A DNA stretch of 64,000 nt from the NCBI RefSeq assembly GCF_024220585.1, contig NZ_JAMXKF010000015.1:60598-124597 (forward strand). The letters are read 5' to 3'. The position numbers were made by a program, and so were the translations under genes. Source of the DNA: Dyadobacter diqingensis. GTDB taxonomy: Bacteria; Bacteroidota; Bacteroidia; Cytophagales; Spirosomataceae. The notes beneath the pieces were generated by a model that saw only the letters and a program-made list of their open reading frames with translations, was not told the DNA's origin and made no database searches. Shown here in pieces: positions 8,676 to 16,463 of this stretch. Numbering within the stretch: the first letter of the stretch is position 1; each line of letters opens with the position of its first letter.

Positions 8676-10580
8676 ATGCCGACATTAACACTCAATCCCC
8701 CGCACATCATCATTGATTTTGACAGCACCTTTACTAAAGTAGAAGGTCTGGACGAGTTGGCTGCTATTGCCTTGACAGGACATCCTCAACGTGAAAAAAT
8801 TGTTCAGGAGATTGTTGACCTGACAAACAAGGGAATGAATGGCGAGATGTCTTTTGCAGAAGGACTTCGTCAGCGTATTGATCTTTTGAAAGCTAACCGT
8901 GCCAACATTGAGGAATTGATTTCTCTTTTACGTACAAAAGTTTCTGACTCGTTCCTGCGTAACAGGCAATTCCTGACTGAAAATGCGGACTATATATTTA
9001 TTGTTTCCAGCGGTTTTAAAGAATTCATTGTTCCGATCGTAACGGAATTGGGCCTTAGAGCTGATCATGTTTATGCCAACGAATTCCGTTTTGATGAGGA
9101 AGGGAATATCATCGGTATTGACCAGGACAATGTTTTGTCGACCGACGGAGGGAAAATCAAATTGCTGGCATCGCTGAAACTGGAAGGCGATGTATACGCA
9201 ATTGGTGACGGATATACTGATTATCAGATTAAGGAAGCAGGTTTTGCGAACCGCTTTTACGCATTTACAGAAAATGTTGAGCGTCCTAAGGTTGTAGCCG
9301 TGGCGGACCATATTGCTACGTCTTTTGACGACTTTTTATATGACAATAAATTAAGCAGAAGTCAGTCTTATCCAAAAAGCAGAATTAAAGTGCTTTTGCT
9401 GGAAAATGTTCACCCGGTTGCCTTGCGTGCTTTTGAAGAGCAAGGTTTCAATGTGGAGTTCGTGAAAGGCGCGCTGGATGAAGATGAGCTTTGCGAACGC
9501 ATCAAGGATGTTTCTATCATTGGTATCCGTTCTAAAACCAATATCACCAAACGTGTTCTTGAAAATGCAAACCGCTTGATGGCGATTGGTGCATTCTGTA
9601 TCGGAACAAACCAGATTGACCTGGAAGCGGCTGCTGAACGCGGTATCGCGGTATTTAACGCGCCATATAGCAATACGCGCTCTGTTGTTGAGCTTGCGAT
9701 TGGTGAAATGATCGTGTTGATCCGTAATATCGTGACGAAAAGCAACCAGATGCATGCCGGTGTTTGGGATAAATCTGCAAACGGAAGTTTTGAAGTACGT
9801 GGCAAAAAGCTGGGTATGGTAGGGTACGGAAGCATCGGTACACAGCTTTCTGTTGTAGCGGAGGCTTTGGGTATGGAAGTGTATTTCTATGATGGGATCG
9901 AAAAACTTTCCTTGGGAAATGCACGGAAAGTAAATACGCTGGAAGAACTTCTGAGCATTTCTGATGTGATCAGCATGCACGTGGATGGGCGTAAAGAAAA
10001 TACAAACCTGATCGGAAAACGTGAGTTTGATCTGATGAAGGATGGGGTTATTTTCATGAACCTTTCCCGCGGTCACGTAGTGGATATTGAGGCACTGGCA
10101 GACGCTGTGAAAAGCGGAAAAGTTGCCGGAGCGAGTGTGGATGTATTCCCGAAAGAGCCCAAAACGAACGACGAGGTTTTTGAAAGTGCATTACGCGGTT
10201 TGCCGAATGTGATTCTGACACCGCATATCGGAGGAAGCACGGAAGAAGCGCAGGAAAATATCGGACACTTTGTGCCTTCCAAATTGCTTGAATTCATGAA
10301 CAACGGTAGTTCTTACGGAAGTGTTAATTTCCCTGAGGTGCAGCTGCCGAAACTTAAAGATTCTCACCGGTTGCTGCATATTCATGCAAACGTTCCGGGG
10401 GTTCTTGCGAAGCTGAACAATATTTTTGCGAAGAACAATATCAACATCACCGGCCAGTATCTTAAAACAAACGAAAAGATCGGTTATGTGATCGTGGATA
10501 TTGCTAAAAATTATACTGAAGAATTTATTCAGGAACTGAAAGAAGTAGAAGGTACGATTCGTTTCAGAATGTTGTACTAA
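8676..10580 (+). CDS. serA: Bifunctional phosphoserine phosphatase-like / D-3-phosphoglycerate dehydrogenase (SerB-SerA fusion)
   Basis: A 634-residue protein joining the first and last steps of phosphorylated serine synthesis. Residues 10-225 are a HAD phosphatase like SerB: DFDST at 14-18 (nucleophile Asp14, Asp16), Ser in VSSG at 110-113, Lys160/162, and GDGYTD at 177-182, so its active site looks intact. Residues 235-550 are the NAD-dependent 3-phosphoglycerate dehydrogenase, with GAFCIGTNQID, the Rossmann glycine motif GYGSIG, NLSRGHVVD and the catalytic-His segment TPHIGGSTEEAQ. Residues 565-634 form an ACT domain (HANVPGVLAKLNNIF), the usual serine-sensing regulatory site. The SerC-like aminotransferase follows 171 bp downstream. 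Domain assignment is firm; whether the phosphatase half uses phosphoserine is inference. Confidence 0.92.
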   Translation: MPTLTLNPPHIIIDFDSTFTKVEGLDELAAIALTGHPQREKIVQEIVDLTNKGMNGEMSFAEGLRQRIDLLKANRANIEELISLLRTKVSDSFLRNRQFLTENADYIFIVSSGFKEFIVPIVTELGLRADHVYANEFRFDEEGNIIGIDQDNVLSTDGGKIKLLASLKLEGDVYAIGDGYTDYQIKEAGFANRFYAFTENVERPKVVAVADHIATSFDDFLYDNKLSRSQSYPKSRIKVLLLENVHPVALRAFEEQGFNVEFVKGALDEDELCERIKDVSIIGIRSKTNITKRVLENANRLMAIGAFCIGTNQIDLEAAAERGIAVFNAPYSNTRSVVELAIGEMIVLIRNIVTKSNQMHAGVWDKSANGSFEVRGKKLGMVGYGSIGTQLSVVAEALGMEVYFYDGIEKLSLGNARKVNTLEELLSISDVISMHVDGRKENTNLIGKREFDLMKDGVIFMNLSRGHVVDIEALADAVKSGKVAGASVDVFPKEPKTNDEVFESALRGLPNVILTPHIGGSTEEAQENIGHFVPSKLLEFMNNGSSYGSVNFPEVQLPKLKDSHRLLHIHANVPGVLAKLNNIFAKNNINITGQYLKTNEKIGYVIVDIAKNYTEEFIQELKEVEGTIRFRMLY

Positions 10581-10606
10581 TAAGTATAGCCAAGGAGCGT
10601 CGGGAG

Positions 10607-10680
10607 TTGTCATTTTTAGTCATTCATTGTCATGTATAGCCGGTTGGCGACAGTTGACAATAACAGACTAAAAATGACAA
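10607..10680. repeat. Long imperfect inverted repeat in serA-serC gap
   Basis: TTGTCATTTTTAGTC (10607-10621) is the exact reverse complement of GACTAAAAATGACAA (10666-10680). An inner 7-bp stem, ATTGTCA (10626-10632) with TGACAAT (10655-10661), extends the structure towards the loop. Related TTGAC and AATGACT words continue to 10730. The result is a long stem-loop between two genes of one pathway. It has no U tract, so it is not an ordinary terminator; it could be a repeat element or an mRNA-processing or regulatory structure. Confidence 0.7.
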
Positions 10681-10751
10681 ACCCTGGCAATCATTGACTA
10701 CAAATGATAAGTCTTGACAACCAATGACTCCCACTTTCTAGCATCATAAAA

Positions 10752-11825
10752 ATGTCACTAACTTTTTTTACCCCTGGTCCCGCACAGCTTTATCCGACAT
10801 TTGAAAAACATTTACAAACTTTCGTAAGCGGGCAGCTTGGTTCAATATCACACCGTAGCCAGCAATATCGTGATTTGCATAAGTTTACGGTTGATCAGGT
10901 ACGTACACTTTTAAATGTTCCGGATTCGCACGCCATTCTTTTTCTTGGATCGGCTTCGGAAGCCTGGGAACGTATTTTATTTAGCTGTGTGGAATTAGAA
11001 AGTTTCCATTTGGTGAATGGCTCTTTTTCCAAAAAATTTCATGATTACTCACAGGCACTGTGCAAGTATGCGCACATTCAGGAAAAACCGATGGGCGAAG
11101 GTTTCAGCGCATCGGAGGTTGTCGTTCCTGAATATGCCGAATTGATTTGTGCAACGCATAATGAGACGAGTTCAGGCGTGCAAATGCCCGTTTCTGAAAT
11201 TCATAAATTGAAACAGAAGTATCCGGACAAGTTTATCGCCGTGGATATTGTTTCATCAGCGCCTTATCCTGAGCTGGATTTTAGTCTGATCGATACCGCG
11301 TTTTTCTCGGTTCAGAAAGCCTTCGGTTTACCGGCTGGTTTGGGTGTCTGGATTGTCAACGAAAAATGCCTTAAGAAAGCAGAATACATCCGCAATCAAT
11401 ATTCGATCGGCGGACATAATGATTTACCGACGCTTTGGAAAAATGCCCAAAACAACGAGACACCTGCCACACCGAACGTGATGGGGATTTATTTGTTGGG
11501 CAAAGTAGCCGAAGATTTCAATAAGATCGGTGTGAAAACGATCCGCAAGGAAACCGAACAAAAGGCAGATCTGATCTATAAATTTATAGAAAACACCAGC
11601 GGTTTCGCACCTTTTGTGAACGAAAAGAAATACCGTTCGCAGACCGTTGTTGTGGCGAATACCGAAGCACCCTCTGCGGATATCATTAAAGCCGTGAAAG
11701 AAAAAGGTATGGTTATCGGAAGTGGTTATGGCAAATTTAAAGCGTCTCAGCTGCGCATTGCTAACTTCCCGGCAACTTCTCTGGAACAGGTGCAGGCTTT
11801 GCTGCATGAGCTGAAAGCGTTGTAA
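10752..11825 (+). CDS. serC: Phosphoserine aminotransferase-like class V aminotransferase
   Basis: A 357-residue PLP-dependent fold-type I aminotransferase. Its opening FFTPGPAQLYP and SISHRSQQYRDLH are characteristic of the alanine-glyoxylate/phosphoserine aminotransferase group. The PLP lysine is in FFSVQKAFGLPAG, preceded by the Asp in AVDIVSSAPYPELD. The enzyme would convert 3-phosphohydroxypyruvate plus glutamate to phosphoserine, the step between the two activities of the preceding fusion protein. It is shorter and more divergent than classical SerC, so the assignment leans on gene context. A terminator follows the stop codon. Confidence 0.82.
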   Translation: MSLTFFTPGPAQLYPTFEKHLQTFVSGQLGSISHRSQQYRDLHKFTVDQVRTLLNVPDSHAILFLGSASEAWERILFSCVELESFHLVNGSFSKKFHDYSQALCKYAHIQEKPMGEGFSASEVVVPEYAELICATHNETSSGVQMPVSEIHKLKQKYPDKFIAVDIVSSAPYPELDFSLIDTAFFSVQKAFGLPAGLGVWIVNEKCLKKAEYIRNQYSIGGHNDLPTLWKNAQNNETPATPNVMGIYLLGKVAEDFNKIGVKTIRKETEQKADLIYKFIENTSGFAPFVNEKKYRSQTVVVANTEAPSADIIKAVKEKGMVIGSGYGKFKASQLRIANFPATSLEQVQALLHELKAL

Positions 11826-11842
11826 AAATACCGTCATATAGG

Positions 11843-11878
11843 AAAAGCACAGGACCCTAACCGGTTTTGTGCTTTTTT
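11843..11878 (+). terminator. Rho-independent terminator after serC
   Basis: AAAAGCACA pairs with TGTGCTTTT around a partly paired loop, and the 3' arm runs into T residues. Confidence 0.8.
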
Positions 11879-11978
11879 ATTTTGTCATAACCTGCAATGA
11901 AATAGTACTATTGATGTGATTCGGCGTATAAATAAGGTCATAGCATTTTGTCCTTAACCAAACGTTACTTTTCACACG

Positions 11979-13427
11979 ATGAAAGATCAGCAAAAAAAGC
12001 ATGAGGATTCCTCGAGACGGGAATTTATTAAGACATCTTCACTGGCAGCTTCTGCCTTTTTTATTGTTCCAAGACATGTATTAGGAAAAGGTTTTGTTGC
12101 GCCCAGCGACAAGCTGAATATTGCCGGGATCGGGGTAGGCGGGAAAGGTAAAAGTGATCTGGCAAGTTTCGCAAAAAGTCCGAATGTAAATATCGTCGCA
12201 CTTTGTGACGTCGACGACCGGCAGGCCGTTGTTTCCAGGGAGAAGTTTCCGAATGCAAAATATTACCGGGATTTCCGGGAAATGCTGAAAAAGGAAGATA
12301 AGAGCATTGACGCCGTGTCGATCTCTACACCCGACAATACACATGCCGTGGCTACGCTGGCGGCCATGCAGCTGGGTAAACACGTGTACACGCAAAAGCC
12401 TTTGACACACGATATTTATGAAGCCCGGATTTTGGGTCAGGCGGCTAAAAAATACAAGGTAATAACCCAGATGGGAAATCAGGGGGGCTCAGGAAACGGG
12501 GTGCGCCGGATGAAAGAAATATATGATTCCGGCGTGATCGGCAAAGTAGATAAAGTAATCTGCTGGACTAACCGGCCTGTCTGGCCGCAAGCGGTGCCGA
12601 CAGACAATGTGGACCCGATTCCAAATGAACTGGATTTTGATCTGTGGCTAGGTCCATCTCCAAAAGTAGGCTATAACAAAGCCTATCTTCCGTGGAACTG
12701 GCGTGGCTGGTGGCCTTACGGAACGGGTGCGCTGGGTGATATGGCCTGTCATATCATGGACCCGGTTTACAGGATTCTTCCCATTTTATATCCGGTTTCA
12801 GTAGAGTGCAGCGTGGCCAACACCTGGACTTTTACATTGAGAGAAAAGGATCATAATCCGGACTGGACTCCTTTTTCGACTTCGATACATTTGGATTATC
12901 CAAGGAATGACGGCAAAGGAAATATCAAGGTGAGCTGGTACGACGGCGGGATTCTTCCGGAGCTTCCGGCAGAGCTCCAACCCGGCGAATTGTTTGGTAA
13001 TTCTGACGGTGGTGTTCTTTTTATCGGAAAAAAAGGAAAGCTGATGGCCGACTGTTATGGTGCCAATCCAAGATTGCTTCCATTGAAGAAAAATGAGACA
13101 CTGAAAGTTCCTGAAACGATAAAAAGGGTTCCTAACGAGGATCATTATCTGAACTGGGTCGATGCCTGTATCGCAGGATATGGAAAAGGCCAGACCAGTT
13201 CGCCGTTTGAATATGCAGCACCTTTTACGGAAAGTATCCTGATCGGCAACCTGGCGTTGAGAAGCTGGATGCTTCGCGACAACCCGACCGCTTTAAAAAC
13301 GGTGGATAAATACAACGGACGGAAAAAACTGGAATGGGATGCTGCCAATATGAAGGTGACAAATTATGATCTTGCCAATCAGTTTGTAAAAAGAGAATAC
13401 CGCGACGGCTGGGACCTTGTGTTGTAG
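11979..13427 (+). CDS. Tat-exported Gfo/Idh/MocA family oxidoreductase
   Basis: A 482-residue NAD(P)-dependent sugar oxidoreductase of the Gfo/Idh/MocA family. The N-terminus carries a twin-arginine signal (SRREFIKTSSLAASAFFIVP), so the protein is folded in the cytoplasm with its cofactor and exported to the periplasm. The Rossmann fold begins at LNIAGIGVGGKGKSDL, and the family Lys lies in YTQKPLTHD, the EKP-like motif. Trp-rich segments such as WLGPSPKVGYNKAYLPWNWR and the MACHIMDP segment are typical of the secreted branch of this family that is abundant in Bacteroidota and Planctomycetes. It has its own terminator. The substrate is unknown, but a carbohydrate oxidation or 3-keto-sugar role fits the oxidative theme of later loci. 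Confidence 0.9.
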   Translation: MKDQQKKHEDSSRREFIKTSSLAASAFFIVPRHVLGKGFVAPSDKLNIAGIGVGGKGKSDLASFAKSPNVNIVALCDVDDRQAVVSREKFPNAKYYRDFREMLKKEDKSIDAVSISTPDNTHAVATLAAMQLGKHVYTQKPLTHDIYEARILGQAAKKYKVITQMGNQGGSGNGVRRMKEIYDSGVIGKVDKVICWTNRPVWPQAVPTDNVDPIPNELDFDLWLGPSPKVGYNKAYLPWNWRGWWPYGTGALGDMACHIMDPVYRILPILYPVSVECSVANTWTFTLREKDHNPDWTPFSTSIHLDYPRNDGKGNIKVSWYDGGILPELPAELQPGELFGNSDGGVLFIGKKGKLMADCYGANPRLLPLKKNETLKVPETIKRVPNEDHYLNWVDACIAGYGKGQTSSPFEYAAPFTESILIGNLALRSWMLRDNPTALKTVDKYNGRKKLEWDAANMKVTNYDLANQFVKREYRDGWDLVL

Positions 13428-13445
13428 TCGCCTGAAAACGATACG

Positions 13446-13484
13446 ATCCGGAAGTTTTCAATTTGGAAGCTTTCCGGATTTTTT
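13446..13484 (+). terminator. Terminator after Tat-Gfo/Idh/MocA gene
   Basis: ATCCGGAAG (13446-13454) pairs with CTTTCCGGAT (13470-13479), with one bulged T and a 15-nt loop, and is followed by a T run. It sits between two converging genes. Confidence 0.75.
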
Positions 13485-13487
13485 GTT

Positions 13488-13901
13488 TTAAAATGAATTC
13501 AGAAAGTCGGATGCGTTCACGATACGAATGTTCTTGTAAGGATCCAGCACAAGCAGATCTTTATCTCCGCTGATAATCGCTGTGGCGCCCGCATCAACTG
13601 CGAGATTCAGAAATTTGTCGTCTTTCGCATCTCTGCAATCTGCAAAGCTACTTGTTACTAAAATCTCGGTGTACCTGGCTTCTATGCGATCGAAAAATTC
13701 GAAGCGGTTGGGTAATGACAAGTACCGGTCAAATTTTGTCCTGATCAAAACATCCTTTAACTCGGATAGTGTCTCTTTTGAAAATACGATTTCACCTATC
13801 CACTCAGCTTTGCGCAATGCCTGGCTGTTGACCGATTTTGGTAATAAAGCGATACTTATCCATGCGTTGGTATCCAGGACAAACCTCGGCCTATTCTTCA
13901 T
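13488..13901 (-). CDS. PIN-domain toxin of a toxin-antitoxin pair
   Basis: A 137-residue PIN-domain ribonuclease of the COG1569-like group. Acidic residues expected at the Mg2+ site are visible: Asp in FVLDTNAWIS near residue 10, Glu in SKETLSELKDVL, Asp in DCRDAKDDKFLNLA and Asp in IISGDKDLL. It would cleave RNA when released from the antitoxin. The start overlaps the end of the antitoxin gene by 11 bp, the usual translational coupling for such modules. The RNA target cannot be deduced. Confidence 0.88.
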   Translation of the reverse strand: MKNRPRFVLDTNAWISIALLPKSVNSQALRKAEWIGEIVFSKETLSELKDVLIRTKFDRYLSLPNRFEFFDRIEARYTEILVTSSFADCRDAKDDKFLNLAVDAGATAIISGDKDLLVLDPYKNIRIVNASDFLNSF

Positions 13902-14115
13902 TTAACAAAATAGCCAGGCGCTCCTCAGTTAACCCATTTGCTTCGGCCTCACTGCTGATCTTATCTATAAAATTCCAAAAATCATCGTCTTCTGCGGCTA
14001 AACTTCGATCGATCAATTGTCCGATACTTTTGGAAAGCCGTTCTTTTTTATCTTGTGAGGCATACTTCCACTTTTTTGCTGATCGGTCATCTACTTCTAA
14101 AATAATTCTATCCAT
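13891..14115 (-). CDS. Antitoxin partner of the PIN toxin
   Basis: A small acidic protein of 74 residues from the ATG at 14115 (MDRIILEVDDRSAKKWKYAS). It begins with a short beta strand, as in ribbon-helix-helix-like antitoxins, and has an acidic, helical C-terminus rich in Asp and Glu that could wrap the toxin. I recognise no named family with confidence. A longer frame from 14220 adds 35 hydrophobic residues but overlaps the promoter and is unlikely. Function is inferred from size, order and the overlap with the PIN gene. Confidence 0.75.
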   Translation of the reverse strand: MDRIILEVDDRSAKKWKYASQDKKERLSKSIGQLIDRSLAAEDDDFWNFIDKISSEAEANGLTEERLAILLNEE

Positions 14116-14142
14116 TTTGTTTTGAATTATTGGTGATCTAAA

Positions 14143-14150
14143 CAAATATA
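14143..14150 (-). promoter_or_regulatory. Putative -7 element of the toxin-antitoxin operon
   Basis: On the minus strand TATATTTG (14150-14143) matches TAnnTTTG and lies 28 bp upstream of the antitoxin ATG at 14115. It supports that start over the longer one at 14220. Confidence 0.45.
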
Positions 14151-14359
14151 CAAAATTACCGCTGGAAATAGAAAAAGATAACCGAGCCTGATTGGACAGT
14201 ATTATGACTTCAATACTCATGCGATTTCATAGCAGACACAATTTTTTTTCTTCTGTAACAGCCTGTGTAATCAATGATTTCCATTTTTATTTTCGCAATG
14301 AAATATCATTTTAAGTATAAATAATTAGCTTTATACTTTCTTAGAAAAATTATCAAGTA

Positions 14360-14977
14360 TTGACCACTTCTGAAACCTTCATTTTGGAACTTACGGACCA
14401 GCAGCTCTGGACGGGTATACGAAACGGAGATGAGCAGGCTTATACGCTCATTTTCGAACGATACCACCGTACGTTGTATAATTACGGAAGCAAGTTGTCC
14501 GGCAATTCCGCGATTGTGGAAGATGCCGTACAGGAAGTATTTATTGATGTGTGGCGGCTGCGGTCAACGCTTACTGAAAATGTCACCTCTGTAAAATTTT
14601 ACCTTTACAGGGCTTTGAGAAGAAGAATTCACGTGGCTTCAGATAAATTTCCGATCACAGAAGAGCTGACGATGCTGCCCGACTGGGAAATGCCCTATAC
14701 GTATGCCAACTCTGAAACGCTGCTGATCCAGCATGAATCGAATTCGATGATTTCACGAAGAATTCAGGAAGTGCTTTCCCAACTCCCCGAAAGACAGATT
14801 GAAGTAATCACCCTGCGTTATTTTGACGATTTCAGTGTTGAAGAAATTGCCGGAATTATGGGTATTAACGAAAAGTCTGTCCGGAATCTAATCTACAAGG
14901 CGATCACTTCTTTCCGCCAAACTCCCCAACATTTCCTTGTTTCAGTGCTGATTTTGTGCTTGTTAGTAATTTTTTAA
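14360..14977 (+). CDS. ECF sigma factor of locus 1 (FecI-like)
   Basis: A 205-residue sigma-70 family factor. Region 2 covers residues 20-90 (AYTLIFERYHRTLYNYG, DAVQEVFIDVWRLR) and region 4 covers 135-190 (LSQLPERQIEVITLRYFDDF with the helix-turn-helix after SVEEIAGIMGINEKSVRNLI). The likely start is TTG at 14360: there is no in-frame ATG near the N-terminus and a stop lies 16 bases upstream. The last 15 residues (FLVSVLILCLLVIF) are strikingly hydrophobic. It is followed 95 bp later by its FecR anti-sigma and then SusC/SusD, so it should drive transcription of this locus when the anti-sigma is relieved. Confidence 0.9.
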   Translation: MTTSETFILELTDQQLWTGIRNGDEQAYTLIFERYHRTLYNYGSKLSGNSAIVEDAVQEVFIDVWRLRSTLTENVTSVKFYLYRALRRRIHVASDKFPITEELTMLPDWEMPYTYANSETLLIQHESNSMISRRIQEVLSQLPERQIEVITLRYFDDFSVEEIAGIMGINEKSVRNLIYKAITSFRQTPQHFLVSVLILCLLVIF

Positions 14978-15072
14978 AACTTTTTTCAAAAATAATTACA
15001 TTTTGAAGAGGTCATTTTCAGGATTCGTCACTCTTTACTATTGAAAGAGCAATTGACCGAATTCTATTCACT

Positions 15073-16221
15073 ATGAAGCATGACCCGTACTCGCTCACGG
15101 AACTGATCCGAAACGATGATTTTATTGCCTGGGTCAGAAAACCCGATGAAAAGAACGAAATCCGTTGGCGGCAGTTTCTTCAAAACAATCCACGGAAAAA
15201 AGAAACCGTCGAATCGGCACGTCGCTATATTATTTTTATGGGGGAAGACACCGGAAAATCTCAGCCGACGTCCGAACAAAGTGAAAAGATGTGGAAAGCG
15301 GTAGAGCGTCATTTACGCGGTGAAGAAGAGGTTAAGGACGAAGAGATCGTCGAGGAAGAAACTGAGCCTGAGCCCGGCAGGGTTATATCAGGTTGGAGAT
15401 GGGCGCGTATCGCGGCTTCCACAGCACTCATAGCTGGCATGACGTCTTTCAGTTACTGGTATTACGTCAATCAGGCGGCGCGCGAACATGGTAAGGATTT
15501 TCAAATCGCCGGGGTGTCGCGGGATCTGATTGAAAGAAGTAACAATACGGATAAACCGATGCTGGTTTTATTGCCGGATGGAAGTTCGGTGGTTTTAGAG
15601 CCGGAAAGCAGTTTGCGTTACGAGAAAAGTATGAATGCCCAAACAAGGGAAACGGTGTTAAAGGGCAAAGCTTTTTTTGAAATTGTCAAGGATGCAAAGA
15701 GGCCGTTTCTGGTTTATTCTTACGGGCTGGCAACAAAGGTTCTGGGCACCAGTTTTTCTGTCGATGCTCCGGAAAACGGAAAGGAAATTAAGGTAGAAGT
15801 GACAACCGGCAAGGTATCGGTTTTCTCCGTAGATGAATTAACAGGTACGGATAATAAGGTAAATTCGGGTGAGCTAAAAGGTTTTATTCTTAACCCAACG
15901 GAGAAAGTGGCGTTTTCAAGAGAGGCCGGCACATTTACCAGATCAGTTGAAAAAGTAACAATTGCAGAAGGTGAAAGAGATATTTCTAAGCAGGCATTTG
16001 TGTTTGACGAAACACCGGTCTCGGAAGTATTTGAAACACTGGAAAAGGCTTACAACATACAAATTATGTACAATGAATCCCTGATGGGAGATTGTCCTTT
16101 GAATGCGACTCTGATCGGTCAGCCGATTCATGAAAAACTGTCGGTGATATGCAATGCACTGGATGCGCAGTTCGAAATTCAGAATAATCAGGTGAAGATA
16201 ACCGGATTGGGATGTAAATAA
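15073..16221 (+). CDS. FecR-family anti-sigma factor of locus 1
   Basis: A 382-residue single-span inner-membrane protein that holds the adjacent sigma factor and senses SusC in the periplasm. Residues 1-105 form the cytoplasmic sigma-binding part, ending in an acidic stretch. One membrane helix lies at about 109-131 (WARIAASTALIAGMTSFSYW). The periplasmic part has a FecR domain (LPDGSSVVLEPESSLRYEK and VLGTSFSVDA) and a C-terminal DUF4974-type STN-like domain (FVFDETPVSEVFETLEKAYN). Two Cys residues, in MGDCPL and near the C-terminus (GLGCK), could form a disulfide and recur in the FecR of locus 2. Assignment is firm. Confidence 0.94.
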   Translation: MKHDPYSLTELIRNDDFIAWVRKPDEKNEIRWRQFLQNNPRKKETVESARRYIIFMGEDTGKSQPTSEQSEKMWKAVERHLRGEEEVKDEEIVEEETEPEPGRVISGWRWARIAASTALIAGMTSFSYWYYVNQAAREHGKDFQIAGVSRDLIERSNNTDKPMLVLLPDGSSVVLEPESSLRYEKSMNAQTRETVLKGKAFFEIVKDAKRPFLVYSYGLATKVLGTSFSVDAPENGKEIKVEVTTGKVSVFSVDELTGTDNKVNSGELKGFILNPTEKVAFSREAGTFTRSVEKVTIAEGERDISKQAFVFDETPVSEVFETLEKAYNIQIMYNESLMGDCPLNATLIGQPIHEKLSVICNALDAQFEIQNNQVKITGLGCK

Positions 16222-16314
16222 ATGCAGGTAAAACTTGAAAGCTTTGCAGTTTCAGTTAAACAATTTTCGAACCTAAACTTATCTTCTATGGCGTAAAGTA
16301 TTACCTCATTAACG

Positions 16315-16362
16315 AAAAAAGATCAGCCATGTTAGCGCATGACCGATCTCTGAGTACTCCCC
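16315..16362 (+). promoter_or_regulatory. Conserved hairpin in the susC leader, locus 1
   Basis: After an A run (16315-16320), GATCAGCCATG (16321-16331) pairs with CATGACCGATC (16338-16348) around the loop TTAGCG, then a short single-stranded spacer leads to CCCC at 16359-16362. The same design, with compensatory base changes, precedes susC of locus 2 at 43609-43658. It lies 102 bp before the SusC start, in the 242-bp FecR-SusC gap that otherwise has no visible gene. It is probably an RNA element in the leader of the susCD transcript. Confidence 0.6.
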
Positions 16363-16463
16363 ATTTTAATAGCTTACCAGGCACATTACTATCCATTACA
16401 AAATGGACAGACGGGGGGATTGTGTTGAATAAATCACATTAACCAACAAATCCGATCAAAAAT

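Noticed and set aside
9351..10076. A 241-residue minus-strand open frame inside the serA region
   Set aside because: It overlaps the conserved SerB-SerA gene entirely, has no recognisable motif and shows low-complexity shadow composition.
10607..10680. Rho-independent terminator of serA
   Set aside because: The hairpin has a 44-nt region between arms and no U tract, so it is called a structured repeat instead.
14116..14220. Longer antitoxin start at 14220
   Set aside because: It overlaps the putative promoter and adds a hydrophobic stretch that is not expected for an antitoxin.
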